The position numbers and the translations under genes are program-made. 64,000 nucleotides of DNA from Xanthomonas sp. (GTDB taxonomy: Bacteria; Pseudomonadota; Gammaproteobacteria; Xanthomonadales; Xanthomonadaceae): positions 1-64,000 of the forward strand of contig NZ_JAFIWC010000011.1 of assembly GCF_017163755.1 (NCBI RefSeq), written 5' to 3'. Positions 52,535 through 61,742 of this stretch are shown piece by piece. Within the stretch, counting starts at the first letter, position 1. Each line of letters begins with the position of its first letter. The notes under the pieces were generated by a model. The model searched no databases, was not told the origin of the DNA, and was given only the letters and a program-made list of their open reading frames with translations.

Positions 52535-53626
52535 TCAGAACAACTCGCCCTGCGGCGAAGCCGCGCGCGGCGGCACCGGCCTGACGAAGCGGCTGCAGTC
52601 CAGTTCCGGGGGACGCCGCTGCGCGTAGCCCAGCCGCTTGTGCGCCAGCGCGAAGCGCCGCGTCAGCAGGTCGGCATAGACGCCTTCGCCGCGCATGCGC
52701 TTGCCGAAGGTGCTGTCGTAGTCCTTGCCGCCGCGCAGCTGCTGCACGGTGCTCATCACGTGCGCGGCGCGGTCGGGGTGGTGCGCCTGCAGCCAGTCGC
52801 GGAACAGCGGCGCCACCTCGTGCGGCAGGCGCAGCAGCACGTAGCCGGCCGAATCGGCGCCGGCATCGCGCGCCGCCTCCAGCACCGCCTCCAGTTCGTG
52901 GTCGTTGATCCACGGGATCACCGGCGCCACCATCACGCCCACCGGGACCCCGGCCTCGTGCAGCGTGCGCATCGCGCGCAGCCGCGCGTGCGGCGCCGAG
53001 GCGCGCGGTTCCAGCCGCGCCGACAGCCGCGGGTCCAGCGAGGTCACCGAGAAGTGCACGCTGACCAGGTTCTCGCGCGCCAGCGGCGCGAGCAGGTCCA
53101 GGTCGCGCTCGACCAGCGCGTTCTTGGTGATCAGCGTGAACGGATGGCGCGCGTCCCACAGCACTTCGATCAGCCGGCGGGTCAGCTGCAGCTTGCGCTC
53201 GATCGGCTGGTAGGCATCGGTGTTGATGCCCAGCGCGATCGGGCTGGGCACGTAGCCGGGCTTGCCCAGTTCGCGGCGCAGCAGCTCCGGCGCGTTGGTC
53301 TTGGCGAACAGCCGGGTCTCGAAGTCCAGCCCCGGCGACAGGTTCAGGTAGGCGTGGCTGGGCCGGGCGAAGCAGTAGCTGCAGCCGTGCTCGCAGCCGC
53401 GGTACGGATTGACCGACTGCGAGAAGCCCACGTCGGGCGACTGGTTGCGGCTGATGATGCTGCGCGCGATTTCCTCGCGCACCTCGGTGCGAAGCCGCGG
53501 GGCGGCGAATTCCTCGCCGTCCTCCGGCTGCCAGCCATCGTCCACCGCTTCGCTGACGGTGCGTTCGAAGCGCCCGGGCAGGTGGCTGCCGGCGCCGCGG
53601 CCCTTGATCGGCGTACTCATCGGCAT
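52535..53626 (-). CDS. PA0069-family radical SAM protein
   Basis: The 363-aa protein has the radical-SAM cluster motif C78-x3-C82-x2-C85 (GCEHGCSYCFARPSHAY), ALGINTDAYQPIE and LLAPLARENLVSVHFSVTSLD typical of the PA0069/SplB-like family. The reaction is unknown for this family; SplB itself repairs spore photoproduct. The end TDYDS...RPPELDCSRFVRP fits the usual C-terminus. ATGs at 53626 and 53620 are both possible. It is convergent with the oxidoreductase gene and divergent from cls. Confidence 0.88.
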   Translation of the reverse strand: MPMSTPIKGRGAGSHLPGRFERTVSEAVDDGWQPEDGEEFAAPRLRTEVREEIARSIISRNQSPDVGFSQSVNPYRGCEHGCSYCFARPSHAYLNLSPGLDFETRLFAKTNAPELLRRELGKPGYVPSPIALGINTDAYQPIERKLQLTRRLIEVLWDARHPFTLITKNALVERDLDLLAPLARENLVSVHFSVTSLDPRLSARLEPRASAPHARLRAMRTLHEAGVPVGVMVAPVIPWINDHELEAVLEAARDAGADSAGYVLLRLPHEVAPLFRDWLQAHHPDRAAHVMSTVQQLRGGKDYDSTFGKRMRGEGVYADLLTRRFALAHKRLGYAQRRPPELDCSRFVRPVPPRAASPQGELF

Positions 53627-53756
53627 AGGCTACGCCGCCGCGGTCTCAGCCGCAGCGACGGGTGCGGCGGCCGCGCTGAACCTTTCACCGCCGGCGCTTG
53701 CGCCGCGGCGGCGAACGCGCTTAGCGCTGTCACCCCGCTGCCCGTAGAATCCGCCG

Positions 53757-55229
53757 ATGTTCGTATTCGCGACCCTGCAGAACACCTGGGACTGGCTGAC
53801 CGGCATCCCGCATTTCGGCGCGTACATGACCGCCGCCTACCTGCTGTACATCCTGTGGCTGAGCGCCTGGATCGTGCTGCAGAAGCGCGAGCCGGCGGCG
53901 ACGCTGAGCTGGGTGCTGTCGCTGGCGGCGCTGCCGTACATCGGCTTCGTCATCTACTACCTGCTCGGGCCGCAGAAGGTGAAGCGGCAGCGCCTGCGCC
54001 GCGGCCGATCGCGCTCGGGCATGGAGCACTACAGCAGCGTCTGCCCGCCCGATGCCGACTGCACCGAACTGGCCAAGATCGCCCAGGCCACCACCGGCCT
54101 GCCGCCGAGTTCGGCGACGCAGGCGCGCTGGCTGGTGGACGGAGCGGCGACCTACGACGCGATCGTCGAGGACATCGCCGCCGCGCGGCACCACGTGCAC
54201 CTGGAGTACTACATCTTCAACCCGGACCGCACCGGCACGCGGATCCGCGACGCACTGGTCGAGCGCGCGCGCGCTGGCGTCCGGGTGCGCCTGCTGCTCG
54301 ACGCGGTCGGCTCCTCGCAGGTGCCCCGGCGGTTCCTGCGGCCGCTGCTGGAGGCCGGCGGCGAGGTGGCGTGGTTCCATCCGGCGCAGCTGCTGCGCCC
54401 GTTCAAGTTCAAGCGGCCGTGGGTGAACCTGCGCACCCACCGCAAGATCGTGGTGGTCGACGGCCGCGTCGGCTTCACCGGCGGCATCAACGTCACCGAC
54501 GAGGAGAACGAGCGGCTGCGCGCAGACGCCTACCGCGACCTGCACATCCGCATCGAGGGCCACGTGGTGCGCAGCCTGCAGCTGGTGTTCGTCGAGGACT
54601 GGCTGTACGCCACCGGCCAGGGCCGCGAGACCTTCGACATGGCGCAGATCTGGCCGCACGACATGCCCGGCCGCGCCGACGGCACGATCGACGCGCAGGT
54701 GCTGGCCTCCGGCCCGGACTCGTCGTGGGAGAGCATCCACCGCATGCACGTGGCGGCGATCCACGAGGCCAGGCAGCGGGTATGGCTGATCACCCCGTAT
54801 TTCGTGCCCGGCGAAGCGGGGCGCATGGCGCTGACCTCGGCCGCGCTGGGCGGGCTGGACGTGCGCCTGCTGGTGCCCAAGCGCAGCGATTCGCGGCTGG
54901 TCACGCTGGCGGCCAGATCGTACTTCGACGAGCTGCTCCAGGCCGGGGTGAAGATCTACGAGTACGGCCCGCGCATGCTGCACATCAAGGCGCTGATCAC
55001 CGACGAGGACCTGTGCATCGTCGGCAGCGCCAACTTCGACAACCGCAGTTTCCGCCTGAATTTCGAGGTCTCGGCGATGTTCCGCGACCGCGGCCTGACC
55101 GGCGAGCTGGCCACGCTGATGGCCGGCGAGATGGCCGAGGCGGTGCGCGTGCGCGACGACCGCAAGCGCTCGCTGTGGCGCTATCGCCTGCCGGAAGCGA
55201 TGGCGCGGCTGACCTCGCCGCTGCTGTAG
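53757..55229 (+). CDS. cls: Cardiolipin synthase
   Basis: This 490-aa phospholipase D-family enzyme condenses two phosphatidylglycerols to cardiolipin at the inner membrane. There are two N-terminal membrane helices (TAAYLLYILWLSAWIVL, WVLSLAALPYIGFVIYYLLG) and two HKD motifs: HRKIVVVDGRVGFTGG (from ~228) and HIKALITDEDLCIVGSAN (from ~408). Length and topology match ClsA-type enzymes. The start at 53757 places the first helix near the N-terminus. It is transcribed alone. Confidence 0.93.
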   Translation: MFVFATLQNTWDWLTGIPHFGAYMTAAYLLYILWLSAWIVLQKREPAATLSWVLSLAALPYIGFVIYYLLGPQKVKRQRLRRGRSRSGMEHYSSVCPPDADCTELAKIAQATTGLPPSSATQARWLVDGAATYDAIVEDIAAARHHVHLEYYIFNPDRTGTRIRDALVERARAGVRVRLLLDAVGSSQVPRRFLRPLLEAGGEVAWFHPAQLLRPFKFKRPWVNLRTHRKIVVVDGRVGFTGGINVTDEENERLRADAYRDLHIRIEGHVVRSLQLVFVEDWLYATGQGRETFDMAQIWPHDMPGRADGTIDAQVLASGPDSSWESIHRMHVAAIHEARQRVWLITPYFVPGEAGRMALTSAALGGLDVRLLVPKRSDSRLVTLAARSYFDELLQAGVKIYEYGPRMLHIKALITDEDLCIVGSANFDNRSFRLNFEVSAMFRDRGLTGELATLMAGEMAEAVRVRDDRKRSLWRYRLPEAMARLTSPLL

Positions 55230-55363
55230 GCAGCGCTACGCGCCCCAACCGGGTCTCCCCGGCGCCCGACGGCGATGCGAAGGCGGGGCCGCCGCCGGCT
55301 TCCTGCGCCCTAGCGCATCGCCTGGTGCTGCGCTGGCTGCCACGCCGTCAGCGGATGCCTTTC

Positions 55364-55514
55364 CCTTCTCCCATCGGGAGAAGGTGGCGCGTAGCGCCGG
55401 ATGAGGGTGCGACGGAGCGGAGCGAGCTGCCGGGGAGGGCTTTGGGGATGGGCGCTGGGCGATGTCCAGTGCGGTCGTACCCTCACCCCAACCCCTCTCC
55501 CGGTGGGAGAGGGG
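55364..55514. repeat. Pair of facing G-rich palindromic repeats
   Basis: The left unit is CCTTCTCCC-ATC-GGGAGAAGG (55364-55384) followed by TGGCGCGTAGCGCC and GATGAGGGTGCG; the right unit ends CCCCTCTCCC-GGT-GGGAGAGGGG (55492-55514) and is preceded by TACCCTCACCCC. They are the same element type in opposite orientation, common between genes in xanthomonads. They fill most of the gap 55230-55722, which holds no gene I can support. Confidence 0.75.
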
Positions 55515-55722
55515 CTTCAGGCTCTTACAGCCCGATCGCCGCAGCGGCGACGCTGCAATCGACGGCGCGCGGTCGATGACCCAGCTGCGCGGCACGCCCC
55601 AGCACTCGGCTGCCGACCTCAGCGGCCGCAGGCGCGCGCGCAGGGCGCCGCCCGGGCCGGTTCGCCGTGGAACCGGCGGCCCCGGCAGCGCTACACTGCG
55701 GCGATTCCTGGGGAGATCGTCC

Positions 55723-55995
55723 ATGTACTGGCTCTTTCTGCCGCTCGCGCTGGGCGCCTTCGTTCTGGCATTCACCACGCCGCACATGTCGCTGCTGGTG
55801 CTGGCCCTGCTCGCCGCGCTGGTGTTCCTGCTGGCCTGGGCGCGCGGCTGGTACGTGGCCAAGATCGGCGATGCGCCGCAGCGCGACGCGGCACCGCTGA
55901 TCGACCCGGCGGAACTGCGCCGCCTGCGCGAACAGGCCGCCGCGCGGCGCCAGGCGAGCGAGACCGCGCCGGGCGACGACGCGATCTCGTCCTGA
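55723..55995 (+). CDS. Small membrane protein upstream of pdxJ, 90 aa
   Basis: Two adjacent membrane helices (about 3-20 [16 protein letters not shown] and 24-42 [17 protein letters not shown]) are followed by a charged cytoplasmic tail ([17 protein letters not shown]). GGGGAG about 7 nt upstream supports the ATG at 55723. It lies 13 bp before pdxJ on the same strand and is probably co-transcribed. The function is unknown. Confidence 0.7.
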   Translation: MYWLFLPLALGAFVLAFTTPHMSLLVLALLAALVFLLAWARGWYVAKIGDAPQRDAAPLIDPAELRRLREQAAARRQASETAPGDDAISS

Positions 55996-56008
55996 CGCAG
56001 CGCGCCCG

Positions 56009-56761
56009 ATGACCCGGCTCAGCGTCAACGTCAACAAGATCGCCGTGCTGCGCAATTCGCGCGGCGGCGACCTGCCCAGCGTGCTCGATGCGGCGCGCGC
56101 GTGCCTGCAGGCCGGCGCGCACGGCATCACCGTGCACCCGCGCCCGGACCGGCGCCACATCCACGCCGAGGACGTGCTCGCGCTGGCCGCGCTGACCGGC
56201 GAACACGGCGTGGAGTTCAACATCGAAGGCAACCCGTTCGCGCCGCCGCGGCCCGGCTATCCGGGCCTGATCCCGCTGTGCGCGCAGGTGCGTCCGGCGC
56301 AGGCCACGCTGGTGCCCGACGGCGACGGCCAGCTGACCTCCGACCACGGCTTCGACTTCGCCCGCGACGGCGAGCGCCTGCGTCCGCTGGTCGCCGAACT
56401 AAAGGCGTTGGGCTGCCGGGTCAGCCTGTTCGTCGACGCCGGCAATCCGGACCTGGCGCGCGCGGCCGAACTCGGCGCCGACCGGGTCGAGCTATACACC
56501 GGGCCGTATGCGGAAGCCTTCGACCGCGGCGCTGCCGCGGCCCCGGCAGCCTTCGCCGACGCCGCGCGCCGCGCCCGCGCCGCCGGCCTCGGGGTCAATG
56601 CCGGCCACGATCTGTCGCAGGCCAACCTGCCCGCGTTCCTGGACGCGGTCCCGCAGGTGCTGGAGGTCTCGATCGGCCACGCGCTGATCGGCGAGGCGCT
56701 GTACGCCGGCCTCGACGCCACGGTCCGGGCCTATCTGGCGATCCTTGCCGCGGCCAGGTAG
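56009..56761 (+). CDS. pdxJ: Pyridoxine 5'-phosphate synthase
   Basis: This 250-aa TIM-barrel enzyme joins 3-amino-2-oxopropyl phosphate and deoxyxylulose 5-phosphate in vitamin B6 synthesis. The family motifs are present: [16 protein letters not shown] (4-19), [12 protein letters not shown] (40-51), [28 protein letters not shown] and the phosphate loop [11 protein letters not shown]43 and E69-region residues are the expected catalytic ones. It is convergent with exbD2. In xanthomonads pdxJ is known to lie beside the ton operon. Confidence 0.96.
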   Translation: MTRLSVNVNKIAVLRNSRGGDLPSVLDAARACLQAGAHGITVHPRPDRRHIHAEDVLALAALTGEHGVEFNIEGNPFAPPRPGYPGLIPLCAQVRPAQATLVPDGDGQLTSDHGFDFARDGERLRPLVAELKALGCRVSLFVDAGNPDLARAAELGADRVELYTGPYAEAFDRGAAAAPAAFADAARRARAAGLGVNAGHDLSQANLPAFLDAVPQVLEVSIGHALIGEALYAGLDATVRAYLAILAAAR

Positions 56762-56888
56762 GCGGGTAATTAGGTAGGGCATCCGCTTGGACGATCCGGG
56801 CGTGCGCCGCGGCAGCAGCGACAGGAAGATACTTCCGGAACCGGATCGGAACCACGCTCGGCTCTGCCGTCGCGCGCGACGCCGGAGC

Positions 56889-56918
56889 AAAAAAAACGCC
56901 ACCGTTTCCGGTGGCGTT
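56889..56918 (-). terminator. Intrinsic terminator of the tonB-exbBD operon
   Basis: Read on the minus strand, AACGCCACCG and CGGTGGCGTT arms around a 4-nt loop are followed by a run of T residues (56896-56889). It lies 38 bp after the exbD2 stop and would end the operon. It could also slow transcripts from pdxJ, but on the plus strand it lacks a T tract. Confidence 0.88.
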
Positions 56919-56955
56919 CGCAGTCGCGTCATGACTGAGGTATTGCGGTATCGCG

Positions 56956-57366
56956 TTATTGCACGAAGCCGATCTTCTTCATGTCCGAATTCTTGGCGGC
57001 GGCCAGCACCTTGGCCATCACTTCGTATTCGGAATCCGGATTGGCATCGATGCGCAGTTCCGGCTGGTTGCTCGGATCGCGCTGTACTTCGTTTTCCATC
57101 ATCTGCTGAAGCGCGGTCACCGCCACCGGGCTGTTGTTCCAGAAGATCTGGTTCGACGCATCGATGCGCAGATCGATCGGCGGCGGCGGTTCGCGCAACT
57201 GCGGCGGCGGGTTGATCACCCGCTGCGGCAGATCCACGTCGATCGGATAGGTCATGATCGGCGCGGTCACGATGAAGATGATCAGCAGCACCAGCATCAC
57301 GTCGACCAGCGGCGTGACGTTGATGTCGGCCATGGGACCACGGCCACCACCTGAACTGAAGGCCAT
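56956..57366 (-). CDS. exbD2: ExbD2, TonB-system proton-channel subunit
   Basis: The 136-aa protein has one membrane helix (about 19-38, [18 protein letters not shown]) with the essential Asp in LVDVML (D22) that carries protons, and a periplasmic domain. It is a paralogue of the preceding exbD1, with a different periplasmic sequence ([19 protein letters not shown]). In Xanthomonas campestris exbD2 has been reported to be dispensable for iron uptake but needed for pathogenicity-related functions. It starts 3 bp after exbD1 ends and is last in the operon. Confidence 0.94.
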   Translation of the reverse strand: MAFSSGGGRGPMADINVTPLVDVMLVLLIIFIVTAPIMTYPIDVDLPQRVINPPPQLREPPPPIDLRIDASNQIFWNNSPVAVTALQQMMENEVQRDPSNQPELRIDANPDSEYEVMAKVLAAAKNSDMKKIGFVQ

Positions 57367-57369
57367 GGC

Positions 57370-57795
57370 TCAGTTCCCCTTCTCTTTGGTCGCAACGAAA
57401 CCGACGTCCAGCATGCCCTGACTCTGCGCGATCTTGGTGATCTCGTTGATCGTGCGCATCTTGGTCGTGCGGTCGCCGCGCAGGTTGAGCGGCGGCTGCG
57501 GGGTCTGCTGGGCCGCGGTAGAAAAGCGCGATTCCAGGGCTTCCTTGGAAATCGGCTGATCGTTCCAGTAGAGCGACCCGTCTTCCTTGACCGCCAGCGT
57601 GATCGGAGCGGTGCGCTTTTCCGCTTCCTCCGGATCCTGCTTGAGGTTGGCTTCGGGCAGTTCCACCTTGACCTTGTGGGACATCAGGGGCGCCGTGATG
57701 ATGAAGATGATCAGCAGCACCAACATCACGTCCACGAGGGGCGTGACGTTGATGTCGGCCATGGGGCCGCCGCTGTTACCACTACTGAAAGCCAT
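57370..57795 (-). CDS. exbD1: ExbD1, TonB-system proton-channel subunit
   Basis: The 141-aa protein begins [19 protein letters not shown], nearly identical to ExbD2 at the N-terminus, with the helix [15 protein letters not shown] and essential Asp22. The periplasmic part (KVKVELPEANLKQDPEEAE) is diverged from ExbD2. It forms the energising complex with ExbB and transfers force to TonB. It starts 41 bp after exbB. Confidence 0.95.
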   Translation of the reverse strand: MAFSSGNSGGPMADINVTPLVDVMLVLLIIFIITAPLMSHKVKVELPEANLKQDPEEAEKRTAPITLAVKEDGSLYWNDQPISKEALESRFSTAAQQTPQPPLNLRGDRTTKMRTINEITKIAQSQGMLDVGFVATKEKGN

Positions 57796-57836
57796 AACGG
57801 GCTCCGTTAATCGTTGCGTGGACTACTCGGACCGGA

Positions 57837-58601
57837 TCAGCGAACGCGCGAGCCGGTGGCGAAGAAGTCGTGCAGGTCGTGGGCGAACGTATCGAACTTG
57901 GCGATCGCGGTGCTGTTGACCTTGCTGAAGAAGTTGAAGGCGAACACGGCCGGGATCGCGACGAACAGGCCGATCGCGGTCATGATCAGCGCTTCGCCGA
58001 CCGGGCCGGCGACGGCGTCGATCGAGGCCGAACCGGTGGCACCGATCTTGATCAGCGCGCCGTAGATGCCCCAGACCGTACCGAGCAGACCGACGAACGG
58101 CGCGGTCGCACCGACGGTGGCCAGCAGGGTCATGCCCGACTGCAGCTTGGTGCTTTCGCGGGTCACGGCCTGACGCAGCGCGCGATCGACGAACTCCGAA
58201 CGGCTCAGGGTCTCGCCCAGGCCGGTGCCGGTGCCGGCTTCTGCACGCTGGTGGTGCGCAGCGGCCTGCGCGGCGTCGAGGGCGATCTTCGAGAACGGCT
58301 CGCTCGCCGGCTGCTCTTCCATCGCACGGATGGCGTCCTGCGCGTTCGGCGTATCCCAGAACAGGCTGGTGACGCGGTCGGCCTGGCTCTTCAGACGGGT
58401 GGCGCGGAAGATGTTGATGACGGTCCAGTACCAGGACAGCGCCGACATGATGATAAGGGTGATGAGCACCACCCAGGAGACGGCGAAGTCACCCGGATTG
58501 GAGGTCATCTCGGTGATCAGGTGCTCGAAGCCCATCTGCGACAGGGCGTTCGATGCGTTGTTGCCCCCCGCAGCAGCGGCGATGAAAATTTCCTGCAGCA
58601 T
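57837..58601 (-). CDS. exbB: ExbB, TonB-system motor subunit
   Basis: The 254-aa protein is of the MotA/TolQ/ExbB family with three membrane helices: about 30-55 (WVVLITLIIMSALSWYWTV), 150-170 (LLATVGATAPFVGLLGTVWG) and 195-220 (GEALIMTAIGLFVAIPAVFAF). The conserved GLLGTVWGI and E-A-L-I-x-T-A-I-G motifs are present. It forms the pentameric channel around the ExbD helices. AAAGGT precedes the ATG. Confidence 0.96.
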   Translation of the reverse strand: MLQEIFIAAAAGGNNASNALSQMGFEHLITEMTSNPGDFAVSWVVLITLIIMSALSWYWTVINIFRATRLKSQADRVTSLFWDTPNAQDAIRAMEEQPASEPFSKIALDAAQAAAHHQRAEAGTGTGLGETLSRSEFVDRALRQAVTRESTKLQSGMTLLATVGATAPFVGLLGTVWGIYGALIKIGATGSASIDAVAGPVGEALIMTAIGLFVAIPAVFAFNFFSKVNSTAIAKFDTFAHDLHDFFATGSRVR

Positions 58602-58697
58602 GACGCTTACCTTTGTTGTGTGTGGTGGTGAGGGTGGTGCAAAGAGTAGACAGAGCGGGCGGTCCGGCGGGTGCGCCGGTACCGACCCACCTTTGCA

Positions 58698-59372
58698 TCA
58701 GTTCAGCGCGAAGTTGACGGGGACGCGTACGCGGCCGGCAGTCTTCTGTCCATTTACGACAGCGGAATTGAACCGCCACTTGCGCGCTGCTTCCATGGCT
58801 GCGCGGTCCAGGTCGCGGTTGCGGCTGGATTTCTCGACGGAAACGTTGGTGACGTTACCGTTGGGATCGACATCGATGATCAGGATCACCTCGCCTTCCA
58901 CGCCCGCCCGGAATGCGGCCGGCGGGTACTTCGGCGGGTTCATGGCCTTCGACGAGATGTCCACGCTGGCGCCGATGTCGCTGGGCGCAGCCGGCGGGGC
59001 CGGCGGCGACGGCGGGGTGGCGATGTCGCTGGGACGCGGTTCCGGCACGTCGATCACCGGCGCTTCCGGCGGCGGCGGCAACGGCGTCGGCTTCGGCGGC
59101 GCCAGGTTCTTGACCGGCGGCGGCGGCGTTTCCGGCGGCTTCGGCGGCGGCGGCGGCGGCGGCGGGGGCGGCGGTGGGGCGTCGACCAGAGTCACGACGA
59201 TGTTGCGTTCCTTTTCCGCAGGCGCTTTCGGCGCCACGGCAGGAATCAGCAACAGCATCAGCGCCGCCAGATGCAGTGCAATTACGAAGGCAATACCGAT
59301 GATGCGCGGCCAGCTTAGGCCGGAAGCTTCATCCGTGTCGTAATGCCGATGAATGACCAGTTGTTCCGTCAT
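58698..59372 (-). CDS. tonB: TonB energy transducer
   Basis: This ~224-aa protein has an N-terminal membrane helix (about 24-46, IIGIAFVIALHLAALMLLLIP), containing the conserved His of the helix, then a long proline-rich periplasmic stretch (~62-115, with twelve consecutive prolines) and the C-terminal domain (YPPAAFRAGVEGEVILIIDV, RKWRFNSAVVNG) that binds TonB boxes. The start at 59372 (MTEQLVIHRH) is the customary one; an ATG 5 codons upstream is possible. It is first in tonB-exbB-exbD1-exbD2 and serves the two receptors in this window and others. Confidence 0.95.
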   Translation of the reverse strand: MTEQLVIHRHYDTDEASGLSWPRIIGIAFVIALHLAALMLLLIPAVAPKAPAEKERNIVVTLVDAPPPPPPPPPPPPKPPETPPPPVKNLAPPKPTPLPPPPEAPVIDVPEPRPSDIATPPSPPAPPAAPSDIGASVDISSKAMNPPKYPPAAFRAGVEGEVILIIDVDPNGNVTNVSVEKSSRNRDLDRAAMEAARKWRFNSAVVNGQKTAGRVRVPVNFALN

Positions 59373-59522
59373 GCGCCAATGACTCATTAGGGGGGGCCGG
59401 GATTCGCGATGAATCTGAATCCCAGTTCACGCGGTGTCACACCGCAGGAACCTCCAAGCTTATACCAATCCCGGCGACCTGCACTACTTTAAGCACTGGT
59501 TTTCGGGGGCTTTTTTCGCGGT

Positions 59523-60725
59523 TTACTTCAGGTTGACGATTTTTTTCGCGTCTTCCGGCTTCTTGACGCCCTTGGCCAGGGCCTGCTGCGCCGCCTGCTT
59601 GGCCTCCGGGATGCGTCCTTCCGAATGCAGCACCTTGGCCAGGTTCAAGTAGGTCTCCCCGTCCTTGGACAGCGGCGCGGCCTTCTGCCAGTTCTCGATC
59701 GCCTGCGGGACCTGGTCGGTGTAGTAGTACGACTGCGCCAGCGCCAGGTAGGTCTGGTAGTCGGGCTTGAGGATGCCCTTCTGCAGGCCCTCGTTGATCA
59801 CCGCGATGACGTCCTTTTCCTTGTTGTCGGTGTTGGCGTAGATCGAGTACAGCTGCTTGTATTCCTTTTCGTCGGTCAGCTGGCCGGAAGCGCGCAGCTT
59901 GTCCATCACCGCGGCGGCCTTGTCCATCTGGTCGGCCTGCATGTACATGCTGGCCAGGTTGATCTGCGCCTTCTTGTCGTTCGGGGTCTTGGCCGCCAAT
60001 GCCTCGGCCGCCTTGACCGCTTCGCCGGTCTGGCCGGCCTCGGCGTAGGACGCCATCAGCAGCTGGTTCCAGCTGTCCTTCGGCTCCGGCGAGGCGGCGA
60101 TGGCCTGCTGCAGCACCGGGATCGCCTCCTGGTAGCGCTCGGTCTGGTACAGCGCCTGCCCCTTCAGGATCAGGTCCTCGGCGCGCGTGGACTTGGACTC
60201 GGCCAGGAACTTGTCGAGCGTGGCCAGGCCTTCGGCGGTCTGGTCGTCCTGCAGCTGCAGCTGCGCCAGCATCAGCATCGACTGGAAGTGGCCGTTGTTG
60301 TCCAGGCCGTTCAACTGGATCGCCTGCTGCAGGTACTGCTTGGCGGCGGCGTTGTCGTCGAGGTTGTAGGCGGCCTGCGAGGCCAGCTGCGCGGCGATCG
60401 CCTTGTCGTACTCGTTGGCCGAGCCGTTGGCCAGTACCTCGTCGGCCTGCGCGCGCACCGCGGCGTAGTCCTCGCCCTTGTTATAGGTGTCGATGAGCTT
60501 CTGCAGCTTGCTGCCCAGCTTCGACGACGGCTTGCCGGTCGGCTCCTTGCGGGTGGCGTTGGGGAACATCACTTCGGCCTTGTCGCCGCCCTTGGACTTG
60601 CGCGACTGGCGCTGCTCGGCGCGCTCGGAGCCGGACTGCGCCACGGCGTCGGCGACCACCGCGCCGCCGAGGGCGGTGGCGATCACCAGAGACAACAGCG
60701 CGTGCTTGTGGGTACTGAATTTCAT
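59523..60725 (-). CDS. Exported TPR-repeat protein, 400 aa
   Basis: A signal peptide (LLSLVIATALGGAVVADAVAQ) is followed by a charged linker and about eight TPR-like repeats from residue 85 to the end (for example AAKQYLQQAIQLNGLDNNGH, YQEAIPVLQQAIAASPEP, YYTDQVPQAIENWQKAAPL). It is probably periplasmic and acts as a protein-protein scaffold. It lies upstream of tonB on the same strand but with 150 bp between, so it may have its own unit. No specific role is known. Confidence 0.8.
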   Translation of the reverse strand: MKFSTHKHALLSLVIATALGGAVVADAVAQSGSERAEQRQSRKSKGGDKAEVMFPNATRKEPTGKPSSKLGSKLQKLIDTYNKGEDYAAVRAQADEVLANGSANEYDKAIAAQLASQAAYNLDDNAAAKQYLQQAIQLNGLDNNGHFQSMLMLAQLQLQDDQTAEGLATLDKFLAESKSTRAEDLILKGQALYQTERYQEAIPVLQQAIAASPEPKDSWNQLLMASYAEAGQTGEAVKAAEALAAKTPNDKKAQINLASMYMQADQMDKAAAVMDKLRASGQLTDEKEYKQLYSIYANTDNKEKDVIAVINEGLQKGILKPDYQTYLALAQSYYYTDQVPQAIENWQKAAPLSKDGETYLNLAKVLHSEGRIPEAKQAAQQALAKGVKKPEDAKKIVNLK

Positions 60726-60868
60726 GGATCACCTCGGTGGAACCGCCCGGAGCGGCACGGAAAGACGTAAGCGGCCATCCAGGCCGAGCCAGCAAAACTA
60801 ACAGAAACCTGTACGCCGTGAAAACGGTTTAGGCCGCTTCGGCGCTTCGGCGCCGGGCGAGCCTTGGC

Positions 60869-61675
60869 TCACCCGCACTTGGGGACCCGGCCGGCGCTGC
60901 GCGCCTGCGCGTACACCGGCTGCAGCGCGGCGACGTCGCGCTGCAGTTCGCCGATGCGGGCGCTGGGGTCCGGATGGGTGGACAGCCACTGCGGCGGGCG
61001 CTGGCCGCCGGCGGCCATCATGTTCTTCCACAGGTCCACCGCCTGCGCGGGATTGAAGCCGGCCTGCGCCATCAGCCGCTGGCCGACCACGTCCGCCTCG
61101 CTTTCCTGGGTGCGCGAACCGGGCAGCAGGAACGCCGCCTGCGCGGTCATCCCGCCGACCTGGCCGACGGTGTCGGCGGCGGCGCTGCCGTAGCGCGCGC
61201 CGGCCAGCGCGCCGAGCAGGCTCAGCCCGGTCTGGGCGCCCATCTGCCGGGTGATGCGTTCTTCGTGGTGGCGCGAGATCACGTGGCCGATCTCGTGGCC
61301 GAGCACGGCCGCCAGCTGGTCCTGGTTCTTGGCCACGCGGAAGATGCCGCTGTTGACGCCGACCTTGCCGCCGGGCAGGGCGAAGGCGTTGGGCTCGTCG
61401 TCGGCGAACAGCGCGGTTTCCCAGCCGGTGCTGCGCCACTGCGGCGGCAGCTGCGCCACCAGCGCATTGACCACGCAGCGCACATAGGCGTTCTGCTGCG
61501 GATTCTTGTCGATCGGCTCCTTCGCCTTGGATTCGGCGAACGCCTGCGCGCCCAACTGGTCCAGCTGCTGCTGGGAGACGCCGCCCACCACCTGCCTGCG
61601 GCCGGTCGGCGAGGTCGTGGTCGCACACGCAGCCACCAGCACCGCGATCGATGCGCCCAATAACACGCTTCTCAT
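60869..61675 (-). CDS. M48-family periplasmic metalloprotease lipoprotein
   Basis: The 268-aa protein has a lipoprotein signal with lipobox LVAAC (Cys17), the zinc motif HEIGH (127-131) and a downstream glutamate in SEADVVGQRLM (third zinc ligand), as in the LoiP/YggG and BepA group of envelope quality-control proteases. Residues after 200 (WLSTHPDPSARIGEL) are typical of the family end. The start at 61675 follows AAGGGGAC; an in-frame ATG at 61756 is too early. It probably degrades misassembled outer-membrane proteins. Confidence 0.9.
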   Translation of the reverse strand: MRSVLLGASIAVLVAACATTTSPTGRRQVVGGVSQQQLDQLGAQAFAESKAKEPIDKNPQQNAYVRCVVNALVAQLPPQWRSTGWETALFADDEPNAFALPGGKVGVNSGIFRVAKNQDQLAAVLGHEIGHVISRHHEERITRQMGAQTGLSLLGALAGARYGSAAADTVGQVGGMTAQAAFLLPGSRTQESEADVVGQRLMAQAGFNPAQAVDLWKNMMAAGGQRPPQWLSTHPDPSARIGELQRDVAALQPVYAQARSAGRVPKCG

Positions 61676-61742
61676 ACTTGTCCCCTTATGACACGTCTCA
61701 CAGTGTGTCCGGTGACGTCTTAACTTTTCGTCAAACAAAGCT